Below are positions 1 to 5,394 of a stretch of DNA of 6,112 nucleotides, piece after piece (the stretch's first letter is position 1; every line of letters begins with the position of its first letter). Made by a program: the position numbers and the translations under genes. Under the pieces are notes generated by a model. The model made no database searches, was not told where the DNA came from, and was given only the letters and a program-made list of their open reading frames with translations. Source of the stretch: Myxococcales bacterium (GTDB lineage Bacteria; Myxococcota_A; Polyangia; Haliangiales; J016); assembly GCA_014238595.1 (NCBI GenBank), contig JABAAV010000084.1:1-6112 (forward strand), read 5' to 3'.

Positions 1-618
1 GCATTGACTCATCGTTCTTTTGTTAACGAAGAGACATCACAACATGAAGACAATGAACGACTTGAGTGGCTAGGCGATGCCGTCTTAGATTTGATTATTA
101 CAGATGCATTGTTTCAGCATTATCCTAATCTCAATGAAGGGAAACTGTCCCGAATGCGCGCAGAGCTTGTTAGTGAAGTAGGCTTACATTCGTTAATCAA
201 GGATTGGAATCTCGGACAATGGCTTTTACTTGGCAAAGGAGAAATTAAAACAGGAGGAATTAATAAGATCTCACTGCTTTCTAATGCCTTTGAGGCGTTG
301 ATAGGTGCACTGTATCTGGATGCTGGTTTTGAACGAAGCAAAGCTATTGTCACGAAATTGTTTGAGCCATTATTCAATACGATTGACCTTGTGAATTCTG
401 ATTACAAAACACAGCTTCAGGAATATACACAATCAGAATTTAATGCTGTTCCAATCTATAAGCTTATTCATACACAGGGTGATGAGCATGAAAAAACATT
501 TGAAATTGCTGTCGTGCTTGATGATAAAACAATCGGTTGTGGTCAAGGTAAAACAAAAAAACAAGCATCACAGCGAGCAGCACAAGCTGCGTTAGATTTT
601 TATCAACAAGAGCATTAA
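1..618 (+). CDS. rnc: Ribonuclease III, C-terminal part (5' end outside window)
   Basis: Double-strand-specific endoribonuclease that processes rRNA precursors and some mRNAs in the cytoplasm. The reading frame is open from base 1 (Ala-Leu-Thr-His-Arg-Ser), which matches the conserved ALTHRS block, so the gene begins upstream; by comparison with E. coli numbering about 19 residues are missing. The signature NERLEWLGDAVL lies at codons 18-29 of the window, with E19, E22 and D26 matching E. coli E38, E41 and D45. E46 (in NEGKLSRMRA) matches E65, and E98 (in NAFEALIGALYLD) matches the catalytic E117. The D114 position is Asn (N95). A double-stranded RNA-binding domain follows from about codon 134 to the end, with the final helix motif KTKKQASQRAAQAAL. 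The TTG at position 4 is not a credible start because it lies inside the conserved block. The stop is 21 bases from the stop of the convergent cytochrome gene. Confidence 0.96.
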   Translation, partial: ALTHRSFVNEETSQHEDNERLEWLGDAVLDLIITDALFQHYPNLNEGKLSRMRAELVSEVGLHSLIKDWNLGQWLLLGKGEIKTGGINKISLLSNAFEALIGALYLDAGFERSKAIVTKLFEPLFNTIDLVNSDYKTQLQEYTQSEFNAVPIYKLIHTQGDEHEKTFEIAVVLDDKTIGCGQGKTKKQASQRAAQAALDFYQQEH

Positions 619-639
619 TCTTGCATGTGCCATTTTTGT

Positions 640-2262
640 TTATTTAGGGCAATGTTTGCCCATGGTTGTGCCTGCCTTTAATAAGGCACGGGTGCGAAGC
701 TCCTTGCCTGTATTGCCTTGTCCTAGTTTTTTTCGAAACAGTTCTCCATGCCCTTTGCCTGTGATGTCACGTAGATAAGCTGTGTAATCAAACGTGTCAG
801 AGTGTTCTTCGTTATGGCATGTGATGCAGGTACTTTCAGGCGGTGTGAGTATCATTGAGGATGGTGTTTCATGCCCATCGTTTTCTACATGGGTTGCACC
901 TGAACCATGACAGACTTCGCATTGTACATTACGCAACAAAGTATTATTACCCAAGGTAGCACCACCTTGTTTGTCAAAGCCTGTGACATGACAACCAATA
1001 CATTCTAAATCAAACTCACGATGACGTGTTGTTAGGGTATTCCATGCCATGGCATGTTTTGTTTTTTCCCAAAATGACGCTGCTTTTTGGTGACAATAAG
1101 TACATTCATTAATGCCAACATATGTTTGTGTTTGTTTTTTTTCTGAAGCAGCATTGGTGCGATTGAGCTGCCCAATTTTTTTGTAATAGTTTGTTTTAGA
1201 GTCAACAACGGTTTTGTTGCAGTGAAGGTTTTTTGTGATGAATATGTTTCGCATAACAAACCAATTGTTTTTATCAGGAATGCGTAGTGGATTTTTTTCC
1301 AAAGCGTGACGTTCTTTTTGAAGGGTGTTGATTTCGTGTGTTTGACGCGCCAAAAATGAAGGATCGGCCGTGATATCTTTTTTCCATCCTTCAAGCTGTG
1401 TTTTGCTTTGTTGAATATATTTATCTAATTTTTGAATCAAATGTGTGGCAGTGTCTTTGCCAATCGCATCAAGAAAAACACTGTTGTTTCTATAGACAAA
1501 CTTAACTTCACGCAGTGTTTGTCCACGGTTTGCTGCATAAATCAACCAAGTGTTTCCAATGCGTTCGGGTTCTATGGGTAGATTGTCGGGCTCGGGAGCC
1601 TGTTGACCCACAAGTAAAAAATCAATATGAGAGACGGCTTCGGCTAGTGCGATAGCTTCTTTACTCTTCATATGAGCAATGGCGATAATGACATCGGTCT
1701 TGGGCGCTAAGTGTTGCACGGCTTTGGTGGCCGCTGTAATTGGATCGGTTGTTTGAATGGGTTGAATTGTTTTGGGATCGGTCACACCAAAAATACCGAT
1801 GTTGATGGCCCCTTTGGATATTATTTGCGGCGGTGCAATGGGAATGTCTTGATTGTTGACAATATTGACAGCGTGTCTTGGCAGCAACAGCCGTTCTTTC
1901 CCATAACTTAAATCATAAGGACCTAATCCAATGGCTGTTGCTGCAATCTGATTTGTCATAATATCGGCAATTAATGGTGCTTTTATTGAATCTTGAGATT
2001 GCTGTGATGGTGACGGTGTGGTGCTGCTAAACAGAAGAGATCCTCCATCAATAAATAAAACCGGTCCTTGTTGTCTTCGATCAGAAACGATTTGGGCGAT
2101 ACGACTTAGGTCACCCATAGGATTGCTCGTGCATCCACAAGGTTCAATTTGTCCTTTGATCTCAGTAGAAAACAACAACGTTATGGGTTGAATCTCTTTT
2201 TGACTGCATCCACTGAGCAAGACAAGTAAGCAATAAATAGGAAACGTTGTGGTTAACCGCAT
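640..2262 (-). CDS. Lipoprotein: vestigial UshA/metallophosphatase-like region plus tetraheme cytochrome c554-like domain
   Basis: A predicted 540-residue exported protein that probably carries electrons at the envelope; its partner and substrate are unknown. The N-terminus is a lipoprotein signal with the clean lipobox LSGC (Cys19). Residues about 25-270 follow the order of a 5'-nucleotidase/UshA metallophosphatase: 'LLFSTEIKGQIEPCGC', 'VLFIDGG', 'GLGPYDLSYG', 'IAIAHMKSKEA' and 'LLVGQQ'. The metal ligands expected there (D-x-H, GD, GNHE, GHxH) are absent, so phosphoesterase activity is unlikely. A charged helical, possibly coiled-coil stretch spans about 272-325. Residues about 380-505 match the cytochrome c554 family: YVG, CTYCH (387-391), KHAMAW, CIGCH (421-425) followed by VTGF, CEVCH (448-452) followed by GSG, CITCH (479-483), and ITGKGHG. 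Four c-type hemes are expected. It converges with rnc and diverges from rpsP. No Shine-Dalgarno precedes the ATG. An unrelated electron-transfer or sensing role cannot be excluded. Confidence 0.9.
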   Translation of the reverse strand: MRLTTTFPIYCLLVLLSGCSQKEIQPITLLFSTEIKGQIEPCGCTSNPMGDLSRIAQIVSDRRQQGPVLFIDGGSLLFSSTTPSPSQQSQDSIKAPLIADIMTNQIAATAIGLGPYDLSYGKERLLLPRHAVNIVNNQDIPIAPPQIISKGAINIGIFGVTDPKTIQPIQTTDPITAATKAVQHLAPKTDVIIAIAHMKSKEAIALAEAVSHIDFLLVGQQAPEPDNLPIEPERIGNTWLIYAANRGQTLREVKFVYRNNSVFLDAIGKDTATHLIQKLDKYIQQSKTQLEGWKKDITADPSFLARQTHEINTLQKERHALEKNPLRIPDKNNWFVMRNIFITKNLHCNKTVVDSKTNYYKKIGQLNRTNAASEKKQTQTYVGINECTYCHQKAASFWEKTKHAMAWNTLTTRHREFDLECIGCHVTGFDKQGGATLGNNTLLRNVQCEVCHGSGATHVENDGHETPSSMILTPPESTCITCHNEEHSDTFDYTAYLRDITGKGHGELFRKKLGQGNTGKELRTRALLKAGTTMGKHCPK

Positions 2263-2302
2263 GGAATACTGAGTTTAGCATAATTCATATAGGGATATTT
2301 GG

Positions 2303-2331
2303 TTGACAGAGTCTATAATTGTAAGTAACGT
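2303..2331 (+). promoter_or_regulatory. Candidate sigma70-type promoter for the rpsP cluster
   Basis: A perfect -35 hexamer TTGACA lies at 2303-2308. Seventeen bases later TAACGT (2326-2331) can serve as a weak -10, matching the consensus at its first, second and last positions. The predicted start of transcription near 2338 would give a leader of about 24 bases before rpsP. A perfect TATAAT sits at 2314-2319 but only 5 bases from the TTGACA, so the two do not form a normal pair. The region upstream (about 2278-2300) is AT-rich. The site lies in the 99-base divergent gap between the cytochrome gene and rpsP, the expected place for a promoter. The call rests on motif match only. Confidence 0.42.
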
Positions 2332-2361
2332 CTCGTTTCTTACAGGGACTTCAAGATTATT

Positions 2362-2610
2362 ATGGCACTTTCCATCAGACTCGCGCGATTTGGCGCAAAG
2401 AAAAAACCTTTTTACCGCGTTGTTACTGCCGATAAGCGTGCGCCGCGTGATGGTGCTTTTATTGAAAAGTTAGGGCATTACAATCCTCAAACTAAAGATT
2501 TTACATTAGATCAAGCACGCTATGATTCATGGGTGAACGAAGGAGCCAAACCTTCAGACACGGTGGCTCGGCTTGTTCGTCAATACCGAAGAACTCAAGC
2601 GTCTGCTTAA
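2362..2610 (+). CDS. rpsP: 30S ribosomal protein S16
   Basis: An 82-residue primary binding protein of the 30S subunit body, needed for 16S rRNA folding. The N-terminal block MALSIRLARFGAKKKPFYRVV, followed by ADKRAPRDGAFIEKLGHYNP, is the S16 signature, and the length is normal for the family. The C-terminal part (LDQARYDSWVNEGAKPSDTVARLVRQY) also fits the family. The ATG is fixed by the conserved first residues. No good Shine-Dalgarno is present: the only purine-rich run, AGGGA at 2344-2348, is 13 bases from the start. This is the first gene of the cluster and lies behind the candidate promoter at 2303-2331. The signal recognition particle gene ffh, often found just upstream of rpsP, is not here; a divergent cytochrome gene is in its place. 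Confidence 0.98.
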   Translation: MALSIRLARFGAKKKPFYRVVTADKRAPRDGAFIEKLGHYNPQTKDFTLDQARYDSWVNEGAKPSDTVARLVRQYRRTQASA

Positions 2611-2635
2611 TCCATGAGATAATATCCCGTTTACG

Positions 2636-2878
2636 ATGAGTGCATCTGTTCAACATTTGATAGAGTATGTTTCGACATTGCTCGTTAGCCATCCTGATGA
2701 AGTTCAGGTGACTTTAGTCGAAGAAACTGATGCAGATGTCTATGAACTTGAAGTTGCTGAATCCGACATTGGACAGGTGATTGGGCGCGCTGGAAAAACA
2801 GCACGTGCACTGCGTACAATCGTGACTGCGACATGTCCCGATGCCCCACGTCGGATATTAGTTGAGATTCTCGAATAG
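2636..2878 (+). CDS. khpA: KH-domain RNA-binding protein (KhpA/YlqC family)
   Basis: An 80-residue protein that is essentially a single KH domain. The RNA-binding GxxG loop is G50-R-A-G53 within DIGQVIGRAGKTARALRTIV, very close to the family pattern of an I-G-x-x-G loop followed by a basic helix. The protein ends in the strand RRILVEILE. Small KH proteins of this type sit between rpsP and rimM in many bacteria. In Gram-positive species KhpA pairs with KhpB to bind RNA and influence cell elongation; the role here is inferred. The start lies 25 bases after the rpsP stop, with no recognisable Shine-Dalgarno. The gene symbol follows the family and gene order and has not been tested in this lineage. 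Confidence 0.92.
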   Translation: MSASVQHLIEYVSTLLVSHPDEVQVTLVEETDADVYELEVAESDIGQVIGRAGKTARALRTIVTATCPDAPRRILVEILE

Positions 2879-2889
2879 TTATTGAGACG

Positions 2890-3414
2890 ATGTCTGTCGG
2901 GGATAGGATGATTCCCATTGGATCAGTATCTGCTGTGCATGGTCTGCGTGGCGAAATCAGGGTCATGTTGTATAACAGTGAGTCTGAAACATTAAAAAAT
3001 GCTGATAACGTTACTATCGGTAACAACGAATATGCTGTTAATCACACAAGATATACGGCTAAGGGATGGTTGCTGTTACTTGAAGGGATCTCTGATCGTA
3101 ATACTGCCGAAACATTATGTGGCCAAGAGATTGTTGTCGCTCGCGATCTCATTGAATTAAAGGATGGAGAATATCTTCTTATAGATTTAGTGGGATGTGA
3201 GGTAAGTACCATTCATGGTTCTCCCTATGGCGTGATTGAGTCCATTGAGGCCAGTCAAGAAGAGATTAGTCAAGATAGATTAGTGATTCGTGATGGAGAT
3301 GTGCGTCGATGGATGCCTTTGGTGTCAATGTTTTTAGTTCATGTTGATATTGACGCACAGAAAATCATTATTGATCCTCCCGATGGGTTGCCACAAGAAA
3401 CACTAATATTATGA
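2890..3414 (+). CDS. rimM: Ribosome maturation factor RimM
   Basis: A cytoplasmic assembly factor that binds S19 and helps mature the head of the 30S subunit. The N-terminal RimM barrel carries the signature IGSVSAVHGLRGEIRV (about residues 10-25) and the GWLLLLEGISDRNTAETLCGQEI block. The C-terminal PRC-barrel spans about 93-170, with YLLIDLVGCEV and the closing VDIDAQKIIIDPPDGL. The length of 174 is typical. Two starts are possible: ATG at 2890 (preceded by a weak GAG) or ATG at 2908, which has GGGGAT five to six bases upstream and would give MIPIGSV. The later start leaves a longer gap from the KH gene but has the better ribosome-binding sequence. The stop overlaps the trmD start by four bases (ATGA), implying translational coupling. 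Confidence 0.96.
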   Translation: MSVGDRMIPIGSVSAVHGLRGEIRVMLYNSESETLKNADNVTIGNNEYAVNHTRYTAKGWLLLLEGISDRNTAETLCGQEIVVARDLIELKDGEYLLIDLVGCEVSTIHGSPYGVIESIEASQEEISQDRLVIRDGDVRRWMPLVSMFLVHVDIDAQKIIIDPPDGLPQETLIL

Positions 3415-4505
3415 AAATAACTGTCGTGACACCGTTTGTTTCTTCGTTTGATGGCTTTTTAAAGACAAGCATTATAGGTCGTGCATGCAAGGCTGGTTAT
3501 ATTCAAGTCAACTTTGTCAATCCGAGAGATTTCGTGGATGATTCGTACGGTTCGATTGATGATGCACCGTACGGTGGTGGTGCAGGTATGGTGATGAAGG
3601 CCGAACCTTATCTGGCAGCGATTGCCCATACAGAAAAAATACACTCCAAGGGGTATCGTGTTTTATTAACACCGTCTGGATATCGTTTAACACAATCTAT
3701 GGTCAAAAGACTCAGTGGAGAACCGCATCTTGTTTTGATCTGTGGTCATTACGAAGGTATTGATGCACGTGTTTGTGAGCTTGCGGTTGATGAAGAAATT
3801 TCAATTGGTGATTTTGTGTTAAGCGGGGGTGAATTGGGCGCGATGGTTGTTATTGATGCTGTCAGTCGTTATTTACCCAATGTATTAGGGGATGAAGATT
3901 CGGTCAAAGATGAATCCTTTTCTATTCAACGTGTCGAACATCCTCATTATACCAGACCTGTTTCTGTACAAGGCAAAGAGGTTCCCGATGTGTTACTCAG
4001 TGGTAATCATGAGGCGATTGCTCAGTTTCGCAATCAACAATCGTTAGAGCGGACTCAACATTATCGCCCTGATTTATTACAATCTGATGCATCACGTACA
4101 TATGTCGTATGGAAAACCAAGACAGACATTAAACATCAAACTGCACGGATGCTTTCACAAGTGGTGTCATCATTTGGACTGTTGGGGTGTTTTGTCTTGT
4201 CTAAAGAACAAAAAGTCCCTCATGGATTTCATGTGAGACCCTCCATGGATGAGATTTATACCTATGTGCAGCAGCAGCATAACGATGTTCTACCTTATCA
4301 AATTCCTTGGGCTTGGGATGGGTTTCGACAGGAGCAAATTGCAGCGCAATTGGCACAAAAAACGCCAGAAACACCATTTTTGGTCTGTTTTGATACGAAT
4401 TATACTATGGAACGATTATCTCAGGCATGGTGTTGTGATGAAAAGCATCTTCCGATGTTTGTTTCCATTGTTCTTGCACGCCTGTTTGGCGATGTCTTTT
4501 TATAA
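3411..4505 (+). CDS. trmD: tRNA (guanine-N1-)-methyltransferase TrmD with a C-terminal degenerate SPOUT-like extension
   Basis: TrmD methylates G37 of tRNA with S-adenosylmethionine, which prevents +1 frameshifting. Residues 1 to about 223 are a complete TrmD: RDF (39-41), PYGGGAGMVM (53-62), LICGHYEGIDARV, the knot motif SIGDFVLSGGELGAM (131-145), R153 (E. coli R154), HPHYTRP and VLLSGNHEAIAQFR...SLERT...RPDLL. The position of the E. coli general base D169 is Glu here (E168 in KDESF). Residues about 229-364 are additional, as E. coli TrmD stops near 255. This tail resembles the RNA methyltransferase domain found beside or fused to trmD in deltaproteobacteria (Methyltrn_RNA_4): KTDIKHQTARMLSQ..FGLLGCFVLS, then TPFLVCFDTNYTMERL and FVSIVLARLFG. 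Its Gly-rich SAM loop (GTGWG in relatives) reads DTNYT, so it is probably catalytically dead. The gene overlaps rimM by four bases. Confidence 0.96.
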   Translation: MKITVVTPFVSSFDGFLKTSIIGRACKAGYIQVNFVNPRDFVDDSYGSIDDAPYGGGAGMVMKAEPYLAAIAHTEKIHSKGYRVLLTPSGYRLTQSMVKRLSGEPHLVLICGHYEGIDARVCELAVDEEISIGDFVLSGGELGAMVVIDAVSRYLPNVLGDEDSVKDESFSIQRVEHPHYTRPVSVQGKEVPDVLLSGNHEAIAQFRNQQSLERTQHYRPDLLQSDASRTYVVWKTKTDIKHQTARMLSQVVSSFGLLGCFVLSKEQKVPHGFHVRPSMDEIYTYVQQQHNDVLPYQIPWAWDGFRQEQIAAQLAQKTPETPFLVCFDTNYTMERLSQAWCCDEKHLPMFVSIVLARLFGDVFL

Positions 4506-4525
4506 AATCTTCATTTTTATAAAAT
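4497..4525 (+). repeat. 12-base direct repeat TTTTTATAAAAT across the trmD stop
   Basis: TTTTTATAAAAT occurs at 4497-4508 and again at 4514-4525, separated by five bases. The first copy contains the trmD stop codon TAA (4503-4505). Each copy includes the palindrome TTTTATAAAA, so the pair could also fold as weak AT stems. It may be no more than an AT-rich coincidence at a gene end. No convincing terminator follows, although a TCC and a run of seven T (4535-4541) lie just downstream. Confidence 0.5.
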
Positions 4526-4550
4526 AAATAGGTCCTTTTTTGTAAGAAAT

Positions 4551-4590
4551 GTTGTAGAAGCTACGGGTATCTAAACTTTTTACGTTTGAT
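4551..4590 (+). promoter_or_regulatory. rplS leader with two small hairpins, no Shine-Dalgarno
   Basis: The 90 bases between trmD and rplS contain GTAG-AAG-CTAC (4554-4564), extendable to six pairs with two G-U pairs. A second stem pairs ATC-AAAC with GTTT-GAT (4569-4590), has one bulged T, and ends five bases before the rplS ATG. Ribosomal protein leaders are often autoregulated, and this spacing would suit control of initiation. The stems are short and AT-rich, and I do not recognise a known L19 leader. No promoter pair with normal spacing was found here. This is a low-confidence structural observation. Confidence 0.25.
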
Positions 4591-4595
4591 CTGCC

Positions 4596-4964
4596 ATGAC
4601 ATCACCTCACCCTATTATTCAATCGATTGAATCACGGTTCCACCGCGAAGAACCTCTTGTTACGTTTCGTAGTGGAGATACTGTCAAGGTTTGGGTCAAA
4701 ATTCGCGAAGGAGAAAAAACAAGACTCCAAGCATTTGAAGGCGTTTGTATTCGCAAAACTTCAGGAGCTTCTCGTGCAACGTTTACTGTCCGTAAAGTCA
4801 GTTATGGTGGTATTGGTGTTGAGCGAATTTTTCCTATTCATTCTCCTAATATTGACCGTGTTGAAATAAAAGCACATGGTCGAGTTCGTCGTGCACGCTT
4901 GTATTACTTACGGGATCGAACGGGAAAAGCTGCCCGTATTCGTACGCGTACGACAAACAACTAA
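4596..4964 (+). CDS. rplS: 50S ribosomal protein L19
   Basis: A 122-residue protein at the 30S-50S interface of the large subunit. Family hallmarks are in order: IQSIESRF, FRSGDTVKVWVKIREGEKTRLQ, AFEGVCIRKTSGASRATFTVRKVSYGGIGVERIFPIHSP, IDRVEI, and GRVRRARLYYLRDRTGKAARI. Length and composition are normal, and the basic tail is as expected. The ATG is chosen because the N-terminal helix starts a few residues later, as in relatives; no Shine-Dalgarno precedes it (TTTGATCTGCC). It lies 90 bases after trmD, the usual gene order, and may be read through from the rpsP promoter. Confidence 0.98.
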   Translation: MTSPHPIIQSIESRFHREEPLVTFRSGDTVKVWVKIREGEKTRLQAFEGVCIRKTSGASRATFTVRKVSYGGIGVERIFPIHSPNIDRVEIKAHGRVRRARLYYLRDRTGKAARIRTRTTNN

Positions 4965-4971
4965 CTGTTAC

Positions 4972-4999
4972 AAAACACACAGCATTTAATGGTGTTTTT
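4972..4999 (+). terminator. Candidate weak terminator or attenuator between rplS and yraN
   Basis: AAAACAC (4972-4978) pairs perfectly with GTGTTTT (4992-4998). Inside, CAT (4983-4985) pairs with ATG (4989-4991) around a TTA loop, with a four-base bulge ACAG on the left arm. The right arm ends in five T (4995-4999), giving the look of a rho-independent terminator with an A/T-rich, weak stem. It ends two bases before the yraN start codon and would also hide the GGTG that is the only purine-rich motif upstream of yraN. It could attenuate transcription or reduce yraN translation; this is inferred from the sequence alone. Confidence 0.35.
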
Positions 5000-5001
5000 C
5001 G

Positions 5002-5361
5002 ATGGCTCTTATCAATCGGATTGCGATCGGTCATCGTGCGGAAACCAAGGCAGTGGCTTACTTACGCCGAAGAGGTTATCGTATTGTGAAGCGCAATTAT
5101 CGATGTAAGTTTGGTGAAATAGACATTATTGCAGAACAAGGAGGGATGTTGGTTTTTGTTGAAGTGCGGAGCCGTCGTCATCGCAGATTTGGTTTGGCAT
5201 CAGACACGGTAGGTATAACCAAGCAGAAACAAATTATGCGTGTGGCTCAGTATTATATTTCAACTCAGACTATGAAAAAACGCCCCTGTCGTTTCGATGT
5301 TATCGGCTACACAAATGAACAAGTGGTATTAATTCGTGATGCATTTCGTGCGGGTTATTAA
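5002..5361 (+). CDS. yraN: YraN/UPF0102 family endonuclease-like protein
   Basis: A 119-residue member of the UPF0102 family, which has a restriction-endonuclease-like (PD-(D/E)XK) fold; the cellular role is not established. Motifs in order are GHRAETKAVAYLRRRGYRIVKRNYR (10-34), GEIDII (38-43), LVFVEVRSR (50-58), a FG followed by SDTVGITKQKQIMRVAQYY, and CRFDVIGY (96-103). Asp41 and Glu54 occupy the acidic core positions. Arg56 stands where many members have Lys, a substitution seen in the family. The full expected length is present. The start is 37 bases after rplS, a common neighbour. The gene rnhB, often found between rplS and yraN, is absent here. Confidence 0.93.
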   Translation: MALINRIAIGHRAETKAVAYLRRRGYRIVKRNYRCKFGEIDIIAEQGGMLVFVEVRSRRHRRFGLASDTVGITKQKQIMRVAQYYISTQTMKKRPCRFDVIGYTNEQVVLIRDAFRAGY

Positions 5362-5382
5362 CCGCTATATTATCTTAAAAAG
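5350..5382. terminator. Possible bidirectional terminator region between yraN and the convergent lipoprotein gene
   Basis: GGTT-ATT-AACC (5353-5363) forms a short stem that includes the yraN stop codon, with outer GCG/GC bases adding pairs if one G is bulged. ATCTT-AAA-AAGAT (about 5371-5383) forms a second short stem. On the - strand this second stem contains a run of five T. Neither has a strong GC stem followed by a long U tract, so termination may be weak or Rho-dependent. The location between two convergent stops is the main support. Confidence 0.25.
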
Positions 5383-5394
5383 ATGGTGCAAACA

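Noticed and set aside
647..661. Perfect hairpin GGGCAA-TGT-TTGCCC near the convergent rnc/cytochrome ends
   Set aside because: It lies inside the last codons of the cytochrome gene and is not followed by a T tract on either strand, so it is not called as a terminator. A second stem at 673-688 (TGCCTT/AAGGCA) is also within coding sequence.
1032..1394. 120-codon - strand open frame within the cytochrome gene
   Set aside because: It is a shifted frame of a strongly supported gene, has no recognisable domain, and its composition (Lys/His-rich) is typical of a shadow frame. It matters only as the frame reached by slippage at the A8 tract.
2314..2319. Perfect TATAAT just after TTGACA upstream of rpsP
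   Set aside because: The two hexamers are only 5 bases apart and no acceptable -35 lies 16-18 bases before this TATAAT, so it is not called as the -10.
2685..3026. 113-codon - strand open frame opposite the KH gene and rimM
   Set aside because: It lies antisense to two confident conserved genes, with no domain or start signal.
4249..4527. 92-codon + strand open frame inside the trmD tail
   Set aside because: I considered it as evidence of a frameshift in trmD, but the trmD frame itself continues with recognisable SPOUT-like blocks to its stop, so the other frame is a shadow.
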